A stretch of 22,649 nucleotides of DNA. Source: Ignatzschineria sp. (GTDB lineage Bacteria; Pseudomonadota; Gammaproteobacteria; Cardiobacteriales; Wohlfahrtiimonadaceae). Below are positions 1 to 7,607 of the stretch, in pieces. Position numbers and translations under genes: made by a program. The notes under the pieces were generated by a model. That model did no database searches, had not been told where the DNA came from, and worked only from the letters and a program-made list of their open reading frames with translations. Position 1 is the stretch's first letter. Each line of letters begins with the position of its first letter. Where the stretch lies: the NCBI GenBank assembly GCA_030151245.1, contig JASLEF010000103.1:1-22649 (forward strand), written 5' to 3'.

Positions 1-12
1 GAGCATCCCTCT

Positions 13-2313
13 GTGCCCCAGAATAAAACTGTACACTCTAAACTGGCAATAGCCCTTCTATTAGCGCTTCCTTCCATAGGACTCGCAGACCCTATTGCGT
101 GCCAAATATCTCCCTTGGCACAATATTTAATGCCGGAAACAAGTAATAACAGAGCACAAATGATCGTTAATGCAGATCAGGGATATCTCACAGATGAAGA
201 AGGTAAACTCGAAGGGGATGCTGAAATCCTCTATGGTAATGATCGCATTAGTAGCGATAGCTTTACCATTGATCGGGTCCATCAAATTGTGAAGTCTTCG
301 GGCGATCATGTGCGCTATGCAACCCCTGGTGCCGTTCTTGTCGGTAGTAAAATTGTTCATCTTTTACCGAAAAATGAAACGCATCTGTCGAACGCCCAAT
401 ACTACCTTAAAGCAGAACCTAACATCCAAGGTCGGGCATCACAGATTGATCATCGTGGGAATGTGCAAAATACCTTATTAAAAGATGCGACTTACTCCAC
501 TTGTGCCGTTGATAATGAGATATGGAAAATAGAAGCGAAAGATCTCGATATCAATCATGAAACAGGAAGAGCGAAAGCTTATGGGGCGACTTTTGATGTT
601 TTAGGAATGCCTTTACTATATGCCCCTTACCTCTCTTTTCCCATTGATGGCAAGCGGCATAGCGGATTACTCTTCCCTGAAATCTCAGTGAGTAAAAGTA
701 GCGGCTTGAATCTCTTCATTCCCTATTACTTCAACATTGCCCCTAATATGGATGCCATATTAGCGCCTGGGATTATTTTAAAACGAGGCCCTGCACTAAA
801 AGGAAACTTTCGTTACCTCAATTCATGGCAAAGATTGAATCTTTTAGGAACTTATATTACGAAAGACCGTCGTTATGACCATAAGAAACGATGGATTATT
901 CGTGGTGAACAAGCGTTAAACTTCAATAAAAATCTCACAGGAGATATTTTATTTCAAAATATCTCAGATGAAGATTACCTAAAAGATATTGAGGATCAAA
1001 CGGGATTATTAGATGAAACAACTCTAGAGCGCCATGCCGTACTAGATTATAGAACGCCTAATTGGGCAGCAAAACTCCGTTTTCAAGACTTTATCGTGAC
1101 GGATCGAGAAATTATTCAAAATAACCCCTATGGTCGTCTACCACAGCTCCTTTTTAGCGGTGACTGGAAAGTTGAAGGATTTAATCTCGGTATTGACTCT
1201 GAATTTGTTCACTTCTCTGCAAAAAACAATCATAACTTAGGGGTTGATCGACCTCGCAGCGCTACCAGAATCGATATCATGCCGAGCATTAGCTATCGAT
1301 TTGAAAATTCTTGGGGATTTATTGAGCCCACAGCCCGCTTTCGTTTTACACAATATGATCTCTCTTATCCACAAGGCGTTAATCGTTCCGGTAAAAAAGA
1401 TCGATTCTCAAGATCTCTACCTATTCTTAGCATTGATGCGGGGCTATTCTTAGAGAAAAATATTCATTTTGATAAGTTTTTTGGCGGCGGTGATTTTGTG
1501 CAAACCATTGAGCCACGCCTCTTCTATCTCTATGCTCCCTTTAGAAGTCAAAGTCACATTCCGATTTTCGACACCTCCGCAGTGACTTCAAGTTACTATA
1601 ACCTATTTAATTATAATGACTTTTATGGAGCAGATAGACAATCGAATGCCAACCAATTAACAACGGCATTTACAACCCGGATTTTTAATGATGCGACGGG
1701 AGAAGAAAAATTCCATCTCTCAGTAGGACAGACCCAATATTTTACCAACCCCCGTATTACTTATGGCGATGATTTAAACTCAGACCACGATAAGATTCGT
1801 CGCTCCTCCCTCTTTGCACAAACAGGCATTGAAGTGATGCCAAACCTTCGCGTTGGAAGCAGTATCGAGTGGTCTCCTACAACAGATAAAACAACGCGCG
1901 CAACGTTAGATATTAACTATCGTCCTGATGATCGTAAAATGTTTAATATTGGCTACCGTTATCATCGCGGGTTGGAAAATGAAGATCCTAAAAATAGCAG
2001 CGAAATTGATCAAATCGATCTCTCCTTCTTCTGGCAACTCAATAACCGCTGGGCGGTAGCAGGTCGTTATAACTATGCCTTTAGCGAATCAAAAATGATC
2101 GATAGTCAAATTGGCGTAGAATATGGCGATTGCTGTGTGACCACAAGAGTTGCTGCGCGCTACTATCGTAATAACGTTTATGATAGCAATAAGCAATGGC
2201 GAATCTATCTCGAATTTGATTTAAGTGGTATGGGAAATGTAGGTCAAAACACCGAGAGACTTTGGGAGCAGAGTATTACAGGATTTAAATCCCGAAGTAG
2301 ACGTTATTTCTAA
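13..2313 (+). CDS. lptD: LPS-assembly outer membrane protein LptD (5' end uncertain)
   Basis: LptD is the outer-membrane beta-barrel that, with lipoprotein LptE, receives LPS from the periplasmic Lpt bridge and inserts it into the outer leaflet. The product has a hydrophobic signal segment (about residues 11-25, ending SIGLA), an OstA/LptA-like N-terminal domain (about 45-190) and a long beta-rich barrel to a C-terminal Phe. The four family cysteines are present: C30, C164 and the adjacent pair C707-C708, matching the two inter-domain disulfides known in E. coli LptD. At 766 residues it is close to the usual length of about 780. The GTG at 13 is the first start inside the window, but the frame is open to base 1 and no Shine-Dalgarno is visible, so the true start may lie upstream. 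The usual partner surA does not follow; a terminator does. Confidence 0.95.
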   Translation: MPQNKTVHSKLAIALLLALPSIGLADPIACQISPLAQYLMPETSNNRAQMIVNADQGYLTDEEGKLEGDAEILYGNDRISSDSFTIDRVHQIVKSSGDHVRYATPGAVLVGSKIVHLLPKNETHLSNAQYYLKAEPNIQGRASQIDHRGNVQNTLLKDATYSTCAVDNEIWKIEAKDLDINHETGRAKAYGATFDVLGMPLLYAPYLSFPIDGKRHSGLLFPEISVSKSSGLNLFIPYYFNIAPNMDAILAPGIILKRGPALKGNFRYLNSWQRLNLLGTYITKDRRYDHKKRWIIRGEQALNFNKNLTGDILFQNISDEDYLKDIEDQTGLLDETTLERHAVLDYRTPNWAAKLRFQDFIVTDREIIQNNPYGRLPQLLFSGDWKVEGFNLGIDSEFVHFSAKNNHNLGVDRPRSATRIDIMPSISYRFENSWGFIEPTARFRFTQYDLSYPQGVNRSGKKDRFSRSLPILSIDAGLFLEKNIHFDKFFGGGDFVQTIEPRLFYLYAPFRSQSHIPIFDTSAVTSSYYNLFNYNDFYGADRQSNANQLTTAFTTRIFNDATGEEKFHLSVGQTQYFTNPRITYGDDLNSDHDKIRRSSLFAQTGIEVMPNLRVGSSIEWSPTTDKTTRATLDINYRPDDRKMFNIGYRYHRGLENEDPKNSSEIDQIDLSFFWQLNNRWAVAGRYNYAFSESKMIDSQIGVEYGDCCVTTRVAARYYRNNVYDSNKQWRIYLEFDLSGMGNVGQNTERLWEQSITGFKSRSRRYF

Positions 2314-2346
2314 CAAGGCCTTTAACAACATTGCGCTTTAAACATC

Positions 2347-2376
2347 AGCCCTCTCCAATATTGGATAGGGCTTTTT
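2347..2376 (+). terminator. Rho-independent terminator of lptD
   Basis: A 13-bp stem (AGCCCTCTCCAAT against ATTGGATAGGGCT, one G-T pair) is followed by a short T run. It lies 34 bases after the lptD stop. Confidence 0.8.
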
Positions 2377-2409
2377 AATCGCCCTTATTCCGCTTGTTTC
2401 TCTATCCTT

Positions 2410-2437
2410 AAAAAAGATTAAGCCCTGATAAATCAGG
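2410..2437 (-). terminator. Weak terminator-like hairpin after the 62-codon ORF
   Basis: A perfect 6-bp stem, CCTGAT-AA-ATCAGG (2424-2437), is followed on the minus strand by GCTTAATCTTTTTT. The T run starts about 8 bases from the stem, so termination would be weak. It is the only outside support for transcription of the minus ORF. Confidence 0.3.
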
Positions 2438-2457
2438 TGACTTTACAATAGGAAAAA

Positions 2458-2646
2458 TCACCGGCGCCATGTAACTGACAACACGCCATACAACTTCCCT
2501 CGCCCCATACCTACAACAAAAACCGTCTCATCAGTCAATTTCCCACTAACCGCTTTATCTCTCCAAGTTTTTTCGTAAAAAAGACCAAAAATATCCTCCC
2601 CTCGCCAATCTTGATTAATAATATCTATCAATCTAAGCAATACCAT
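2458..2646 (-). CDS. Possible small hypothetical protein, 62 residues
   Basis: This ORF is alone on the minus strand between lptD and the permease gene. A GGGGA sequence lies about 9 bases before its ATG. A CCTGAT-AA-ATCAGG hairpin at 2424-2437, with a T-rich stretch beyond it on the minus strand, lies after its stop. The product is not recognised; it has no membrane segment or cysteine and its C-terminus is GVLSVTWRR. It could be a genuine small gene, a remnant of a longer gene, or a chance ORF. Confidence 0.3.
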   Translation of the reverse strand: MVLLRLIDIINQDWRGEDIFGLFYEKTWRDKAVSGKLTDETVFVVGMGRGKLYGVLSVTWRR

Positions 2647-2717
2647 AACTTTTTATCCCCGGGAATGACTCTGAAATAAGATGGGAAAAGGCTATTTTAG
2701 CCAACAATGCTATACAA

Positions 2718-2755
2718 ACTTTTTAAAAGTAAAATTTAAACCTATTTAAATTTTA
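2718..2755. repeat. AT-only inverted repeats upstream of the permease gene
   Basis: Two palindromic elements are adjacent: ACTTTT-T-AAAAGT (2718-2730) and TAAAATTTAAA-CCTA-TTTAAATTTTA (2730-2755), the latter an 11-bp perfect stem with a 4-base loop. They lie about 180-220 bases upstream of the permease start, next to a TGCTATACA extended -10-like sequence at 2708-2716. They could be a regulator or nucleoid-protein site. No known motif is recognised. Confidence 0.4.
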
Positions 2756-2935
2756 AAAAAGGGTAGCCATCTTGCTAAAAAGGTGTAAAATTCCCCGAAC
2801 CTCAGAAACTAAATGGGGTTTTTTTATGGAAACGCCATTTTCCATAATTGATACAAGGGGGCAATAATTCATTTGAATTAACGCGGCTAATTTATCTCTC
2901 TTAACATGCGATCTAAAGCTGGGGGAAATAAACTT

Positions 2936-4372
2936 ATGTTATTAAAATCTAAAGCGTTATCTCCTAACGCAATCTCTACACCTACAACACTTTCCTCACC
3001 TGCAAGACTACAAAAAACTTTAGTATTGTGGCAGCTCATTATGATTGGTCTAGCATATATGCAGCCAATGACTGTCTTTGATACTTTTGGTATTGTTAGC
3101 ATGCAAACAGGAGGTCACGTTCCAACCGCCTATATCATTACACTTGTTGCAATGATGTTTACGGCGTTAAGCTATGGAAAAATGGTTCGCTATTATCCAT
3201 CAGCGGGATCGGCTTATACTTATGCCCAAAAATCATTAAATCCAAATCTTGGATTCGTGATTGGTTGGTGTACGATGCTTGATTATCTCTTTAATCCGAT
3301 GATCAACATCCTACTTGCGACGATTTACCTTAAAACACTTGTCAGCAGTGATATTAGCATCTGGTACTATGTGATTCCTTTAACAATCGCAATGACCTAT
3401 GTCAACTATCGTGGTGTTGAGCTTGTAGCTAACGTGAATACCTTAATTGTATTCTGTCAGTTACTATTAATGGGAATCTTTATTGCCCTTGTGATTAAAG
3501 GCTTAATGGTTGACGGCGTTGGACAAGGAACGATCACGAGCACAAAACCATTCTTTACACCGGATATGCAAATCGGAGCGGTCGCAGCAGGTTCTGCAAT
3601 TCTTTGTTTCTCATTCCTTGGGTTTGATGGTTTAAGCTCACTCTCGGAAGAGACAAAAGATGCAGCAAGAACCGTTCCAAAAGCAATCTTCTTAACCACA
3701 TTTATCGGGGGATTAATCTTCATCGGCATGACCTACTTCATGCAGCTCTATTTCCAAGGTTACGTATTTGTAAACCCTGAAGAGAGTCAACCTGAAGTCC
3801 TTCTATACGTCGGTGAGAGATCTTTAACTAGCTTTGTCGCTGCAACATTCTTCCAATCAGTGGGATTATGGTTAGCGGTATTAGCCGTATGTGCATCAGG
3901 AATTGCCGCACATACAGGGGTTTCACGTATGATGTATGTCATGGGCCGCGATGGAGTTTTACCTCCTAAAGTATTTGGTTACATCAACCCTAAATATAAA
4001 ACCCCTTCTATCAACATTGTGATTGTAGGAATTGTCTGTTTAACAGCTGGATTCTTTGACTTAAACTTCGCATTACACTTAGTTAACTTCGGTGCTTTAA
4101 CCGCGTTCTTCTTCGTGAACCTTTGCGTTGTTGTTCAATACTATATTCGTGATAGCCAACGTTACACTTTTGGTCATAATATTCATTACCTACTTTTCCC
4201 AATGTTAGGAATGGCATTTATTATTTACCTCTGGTTTAACCTTGAATACACCGCACTGGTCATTGGACTGGTTTGGGGAATGATTGGGCTTATTTATCTT
4301 GCGTTTATTACCAAAGGCTTCACCCAATATCCAAAAGAGTTTATCAACCGCAATCGCAACCCTGAAATCTAA
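2936..4372 (+). CDS. plaP: APC-family putrescine importer (PlaP/PuuP type)
   Basis: This is an inner-membrane amino acid-polyamine-organocation permease with about 12 hydrophobic segments. From recall, the sequence closely matches E. coli PlaP and PuuP: GLAYMQPMTVFDTFGIVS, SAGSAYTYAQKS, a downstream LDYLF, LCFSFLGFDGLSSLSEETKD, and RMMYVMGRDGV near the C-terminal third. PlaP and PuuP are proton-motive-force-driven putrescine importers, so putrescine is the likely substrate, though substrate cannot be read from sequence alone. ATG 2936 is chosen over ATG 2906 because GGGGGA at 2921-2926 sits 9 bases before it, while 2906 has no ribosome site. That gives 478 residues. The gene stands alone between terminators, without puu catabolic genes nearby. 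PlaP versus PuuP is a judgement; PlaP looks slightly closer. Confidence 0.85.
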   Translation: MLLKSKALSPNAISTPTTLSSPARLQKTLVLWQLIMIGLAYMQPMTVFDTFGIVSMQTGGHVPTAYIITLVAMMFTALSYGKMVRYYPSAGSAYTYAQKSLNPNLGFVIGWCTMLDYLFNPMINILLATIYLKTLVSSDISIWYYVIPLTIAMTYVNYRGVELVANVNTLIVFCQLLLMGIFIALVIKGLMVDGVGQGTITSTKPFFTPDMQIGAVAAGSAILCFSFLGFDGLSSLSEETKDAARTVPKAIFLTTFIGGLIFIGMTYFMQLYFQGYVFVNPEESQPEVLLYVGERSLTSFVAATFFQSVGLWLAVLAVCASGIAAHTGVSRMMYVMGRDGVLPPKVFGYINPKYKTPSINIVIVGIVCLTAGFFDLNFALHLVNFGALTAFFFVNLCVVVQYYIRDSQRYTFGHNIHYLLFPMLGMAFIIYLWFNLEYTALVIGLVWGMIGLIYLAFITKGFTQYPKEFINRNRNPEI

Positions 4373-4465
4373 ATCTCAGGTAAGCAATTTGATAATGGAA
4401 GATCAAAGATAGAGCGAAGGAGATGCGCGACAATCATTGGTAAAACACTCAATATGCTTAACATC

Positions 4466-4494
4466 AAGGCCTCTTACAATAGAGGCCTTTTTTT
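4466..4494 (+). terminator. Rho-independent terminator of the permease gene
   Basis: A perfect 9-bp stem AAGGCCTCT / AGAGGCCTT with loop TACAAT is followed by a run of seven T (the last two stem bases included). Confidence 0.9.
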
Positions 4495-4624
4495 ATAGCC
4501 TCTTAATAATCCTTCTCTCTTTGAGTGTGGCAAAAATTGATATTTCAATCATCTTTCATTTTGCTAAAATAGCCACAAGCACACTGAGCCGTTCATGATT
4601 AAAAATACCATTAACTATCAATAC

Positions 4625-4663
4625 TCGATCTAAGAATTCGATCTAAAAAGTCGATATAGGAAA
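4625..4663 (+). repeat. Three 13-bp direct repeats upstream of the Imm51-like gene
   Basis: The units TCGATCTAAGAAT, TCGATCTAAAAAG and TCGATATAGGAAA are exactly contiguous. The first two share TCGATCTAA and the third is more degenerate. They lie 110-150 bases before the start of the next gene and could be a regulator-binding array or a slippage product. Confidence 0.5.
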
Positions 4664-4774
4664 CTTGCAAATAGCAAATCATGATCTACTACAACCTTTA
4701 GCAACAGATTTCATTCATCTGATTTTAAAACCTATCTTATGATCAATCCTCCCCCTTCTTTATCTGGAGATCCC

Positions 4775-5116
4775 ATGGAAGATTTAGATTTACAACGCAT
4801 TCACCCTTTTGAAATCATTCAATATGAGGAAGACCTTTTTGGACTCTACTTCCCTGTTGATGATCGTTATGAAATTTTCGATGATCTTGAACTAGAAAAC
4901 AGCAGTGCGACCTGGGTTGATATCATTGAGTTTTATCTAGAAAATGAACTCACAGATTTGCAAGGTCAATTTAGCTATGAACCTAATGAGGAAAGCTGTG
5001 AATTACGGGGCTCTTTTGAAAATATAAAAGCCTTTGTCCTAAACTTTCGCCCCCTCTATTTTAATGACAATCAATTAACGTTACTTATTCAAGAGATGCA
5101 AGAAAATTGGTATTAG
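4775..5116 (+). CDS. Imm51-like immunity protein (tentative)
   Basis: This is a small acidic protein of 113 residues with no signal peptide or membrane segment. Its layout resembles the Imm51 family of polymorphic-toxin immunity proteins as recalled: an N-terminal strand region, a central hydrophobic W-x-D-I-I-E-F helix around residues 46-52, then a strand containing FSYEPNEESCELRG and a helix (ENIKAFVLNF). The family usually shows G-x-x-W-x-x-[VI]-A followed by L-x-G-x-[IL]-x-[FY]-[DE]-P-E; here the glycine and alanine of the first motif are replaced. ATG 4775 is chosen over ATG 4739 because TGGAGA (4765-4770) precedes it at normal spacing. No toxin, VgrG, Rhs or contact-dependent inhibition gene is in the window, so it would be an orphan immunity gene. 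It could instead be an unrelated small acidic protein. Confidence 0.5.
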   Translation: MEDLDLQRIHPFEIIQYEEDLFGLYFPVDDRYEIFDDLELENSSATWVDIIEFYLENELTDLQGQFSYEPNEESCELRGSFENIKAFVLNFRPLYFNDNQLTLLIQEMQENWY

Positions 5117-5170
5117 CCTATTTTAGTCCAAGATAGCCTTCAATATTAGATACCCCACATTTAACATCGA

Positions 5171-5618
5171 TACTCAATAGTCGGTATTCGATATTCAATA
5201 TTCGATATTCGGTATTCGATATTCGATATTCGGTATTCGGTATTCGGTATTCGGTATTCGGTATTCGGTATTCGGTATTCGGTATTCAGTATTCGGTATT
5301 CGGTATTCGGTATTCAGTATTCGGTATTCGGTATTCAGTATTCGGTATTCGGTATTCGGTATTCGGTATTCGGCATTCGGCATTCGGTATTCGATATTCG
5401 ATATTCGGTATTCGATATTCGGTATTCTGTATTCTGTATTCGGTATTCGGTAGCCGATATTCGGTATTCGGTATTCGGTATTCGATATTCGGTATTCGAT
5501 ATTCGATATTCGATATTCGGTATTCAATATTCGGTATTCGGTATTCGGTATTCGGTAGTCAGTATTCGATATTCGGTATTCGGTATTCGGTAGCCGATAT
5601 TCGGTATTCATTATTGAA
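5171..5618. repeat. Tandem heptanucleotide array, 64 units, consensus TATTCGG
   Basis: Reading from 5171, the sequence divides into 64 consecutive 7-base units with no insertion or deletion. About 36 are exactly TATTCGG and 12 are TATTCGA; the rest are TATTCAG, TATTCTG, TATTCAA, CATTCGG, TAGCCGA (twice), TAGTCAG, TAGTCGG and edge variants. The first two units and the last two are the most diverged. Because 7 is not a multiple of 3 and the consensus has no stop codon in any frame, long ORFs of a repeated heptapeptide (NTEYRIP on the minus strand) arise automatically; that minus ORF has no ribosome site. The array fills the gap between the Imm51-like gene and the YhbW-like gene. Confidence 0.97.
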
Positions 5619-5736
5619 TATTGCGATGTTTATCGATATGTTGTCTCATTGAACCACTCCCTCTACTGACCCACGGCAGCCTTAAAATAGATTGTTGCCA
5701 AACCAGAATAGGTCACAACATCCCTCAAGGAGAAAT

Positions 5737-6717
5737 ATGAAATATTCTATTTTAGACTTAGCGAACATCAATCAACATGAAACGCCCAGAAATGCTTTTG
5801 ATCGCGCCGTTGCACTAGCGCAACTCGGCGAAGAGAGAGGATTTAACCGCTTTTGGGTCGCGGAACATCATAACATGGTTAATATCGCAAGCTCCGCCAC
5901 TGCGGTACTAATGGGTCATATTGCAGCGAATACTAAAACGATACGTATTGGCTCCGGCGGTATCATGTTACCTAACCATGCACCACTGATGGTTGCAGAG
6001 GCTTTTGGTACTTTAGAAACTCTTTTTCCTGGGAGAATTGATTTAGGTCTAGGGCGCGCACCTGGTACTGATCAAATCACTAGCCATGCACTTCGTCGCG
6101 ATCCTCATCGCGCCGATCAATTTCCCAATGAGGTCATGGAGCTTCTCACTTACTTTCATCCCGAAGATAATCAGAGAATCAATGCTATTCCCGGCATGAA
6201 CCTTGATATTCCAATCTGGATCTTAGGTTCTAGTCTTTTTGGCGCACAACTCGCCGCTCATTTAGGTCTACCTTACGCCTTTGCCGGCCATTTTGCACCG
6301 ACACAGATGAAAGCTGCACTTCAAGTCTATCGCGAACGATTCCAACCATCACAATATCTGATGAAGCCCTACTCCATGCTCTGCCTCAATGCAGTCCTAG
6401 CAGACACTACTGAAGAAGCGCAATTCCAATTCACAACCATGCAACAAAGCTTTACCCAACTCATTCGCGATGATCGCAAACTAACCCCTCCACCGATTGA
6501 GACAATGGATAGCTACTGGAATGAACTAGAAAAACGACATGTGACATCCATGCTGAGATTATCGGCTGTCGGAGATAAGGCAACCGCGCATGACTTTATC
6601 ACAAATCTTCTCTCAGAAATTGACGTCGATGAGCTAATGTTCGCAGGAGTCATTTTTGATTCTGAAAAACGACTACGCTCCTTTCAGCTCCTTAGTGAAG
6701 TCATGCAAAACCTATAG
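5737..6717 (+). CDS. yhbW: LLM-class flavin-dependent monooxygenase, YhbW-like
   Basis: This is a cytoplasmic luciferase-like monooxygenase with a TIM-barrel fold. It matches E. coli YhbW as recalled along its length: an N-terminal YSILDLA strand, FWVAEHHNM (about 38-46), IRIGSGGIMLPNHAPLMVAE (about 77-96), PGRIDLGLGRAPGTD and PIWILGSSLFGAQLAAHLGL. It contains the AEHH and GSGG[IV]M[LP] segments typical of the YhbW/MsnO8 subgroup. The flavin (FMN) and oxygen role is family knowledge; the physiological substrate of YhbW is unknown. Start 5737 is chosen because AAGGAGA (5727-5733) lies just before it; the longer frame from 5692 has no ribosome site. The product is 326 residues, normal for the family. 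The upstream DNA is the heptamer array, and no good -35/-10 pair is evident between them. Confidence 0.92.
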   Translation: MKYSILDLANINQHETPRNAFDRAVALAQLGEERGFNRFWVAEHHNMVNIASSATAVLMGHIAANTKTIRIGSGGIMLPNHAPLMVAEAFGTLETLFPGRIDLGLGRAPGTDQITSHALRRDPHRADQFPNEVMELLTYFHPEDNQRINAIPGMNLDIPIWILGSSLFGAQLAAHLGLPYAFAGHFAPTQMKAALQVYRERFQPSQYLMKPYSMLCLNAVLADTTEEAQFQFTTMQQSFTQLIRDDRKLTPPPIETMDSYWNELEKRHVTSMLRLSAVGDKATAHDFITNLLSEIDVDELMFAGVIFDSEKRLRSFQLLSEVMQNL

Positions 6718-7025
6718 CACTTTAGTCACCATTCTTTTCTTAAAACCTGACTAGAAGAAGGTAGAGATGATAGAGATGCACTATAAGTGCCTTCTCTCCC
6801 CCCTTCTCGTCAAGCTCTATTTATGCGCGTCAATCATTCCTCTCACGGTATGCCGAGATCTATTATTTGATGATACCTACTCTTAGAATAAGACCCTTCC
6901 ATAGAAGTAGAGTCGCCCCAACGGAGCTAACCTCTTAGCATGCCTAAAACAATACCTCTTTATTGAGGTAGGCTGTTATTCTCATTAATCGTGCGTTAAA
7001 ACATTGATATCTTGCTCTGAAATTT
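6718..7025. other. Gene-free convergent region between yhbW and dtd
   Basis: About 300 bases hold a small GCACT-ATA-AGTGC hairpin followed by a C/T tract (6778-6800), possibly a weak end signal for yhbW, and the dtd terminator candidate (6945-6970). No ORF with a ribosome site and no tRNA-like T-loop was seen. Confidence 0.5.
6945..6970 (-). terminator. Candidate terminator of dtd
   Basis: Stem TACCTC-TTTATT-GAGGTA (6953-6970) is followed on the minus strand by ATTGTTTT. The stem is only 6 bp, so the call is tentative. Confidence 0.4.
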
Positions 7026-7463
7026 TTATATCTCCAAGAGAAAGGTCACAGGACCATCATTAATCAAGGAGACCTGCATATCCGCACCAAACTCTCCCGT
7101 TTCAACTCGACTCATTTGTGTTTTCGCATATTTCACAGCATGTTCAAAAAGTGACTCTCCGAGGAGTGGTGCTGCCGCAGAGGTAAAGCTTGGACGCAAA
7201 CCTCTCTTCGTATCTGCCGCCAAAGTAAACTGCGATACCAATAACAATTCACCAGCAATATCTTGAAGCGATCGGTTCATCTTTCCTTCTGCATCGCTAA
7301 ATACGCGATACTTTATGAGCTTGTCAATGCCCCTCTCAACAATCGCCGGATTATCCGCAGGCTCAATCCCTACTAGCGCTAAAAGTCCCTGGCTTATCTC
7401 TCCGATAACTTCCCCACCAACCACAACATTTGCCTGTTTCACTCTCTGTAATAATATCTTCAT
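7026..7463 (-). CDS. dtd: D-aminoacyl-tRNA deacylase
   Basis: Dtd hydrolyses D-amino acids, and glycine mischarged on tRNA-Ala, from tRNA in the cytoplasm, protecting translation. The product is 145 residues, the standard length, beginning MKILLQRV. It carries both family signatures: SQFTLAADTKRGLRPSF at residues 77-93 and the NDGPVTFLLE segment at 135-144, which includes the cross-subunit Gly-cisPro motif (G137-P138) that gives chiral selection. The gene stands alone on the minus strand, divergent from the HAD gene. A GAGAG sequence upstream may serve as ribosome site. Confidence 0.97.
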   Translation of the reverse strand: MKILLQRVKQANVVVGGEVIGEISQGLLALVGIEPADNPAIVERGIDKLIKYRVFSDAEGKMNRSLQDIAGELLLVSQFTLAADTKRGLRPSFTSAAAPLLGESLFEHAVKYAKTQMSRVETGEFGADMQVSLINDGPVTFLLEI

Positions 7464-7526
7464 CCGTTACACTCTCTTATTATTTCATAATCTTGATTAA
7501 TCCTTGCTATGATAACAATCATCAGT

Positions 7527-7564
7527 AAAAAGTCGCAGGTGAAATAGATCCCTTTGTGACTTTT
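7527..7564. other. Terminator-like hairpin in the dtd/HAD divergent region
   Basis: AAAAGTCGCA (7528-7537) pairs with TGTGACTTTT (7555-7564) over 10 bp with one G-U and a 17-base loop, with T runs on both strands. No gene ends here, so it could be an attenuator in either leader or a regulatory palindrome. Its arms resemble the rnr terminator (AAAAGTCATCGC / GCGGTGACTTTT). Confidence 0.4.
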
Positions 7565-7607
7565 AACATCACAATAATCATCAAATGACTGGGGTAAACA
7601 ATTAATT

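Larger units (their letters stand above)
4373..4774. other. Gene-free stretch between permease and Imm51-like gene
   Basis: The stretch holds the permease terminator (4466-4494), an extended -10-like TGCTAAAAT at 4562-4570 without a good -35, three 13-bp direct repeats (4625-4663), and a short CAGAT/ATCTG hairpin (4705-4721). No ORF with a ribosome site or RNA gene was found. Confidence 0.5.

Noticed and set aside
2794..2826. CCCC...GGGGTTTTTTT as a terminator before the permease gene
   Set aside because: The stem is only about 4 bp with a loop near 20 bases.
2906..2935. Longer permease start at 2906
   Set aside because: No ribosome site, whereas GGGGGA serves ATG 2936.
5195..5611. 138-codon minus-strand ORF of repeated heptapeptide NTEYRIP
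   Set aside because: It is a product of the 7-base repeat, which is open in all frames; there is no ribosome site and no other protein feature.
5171..5618. CRISPR array
   Set aside because: Units are 7 bases and contiguous, without spacers; no cas genes are nearby.
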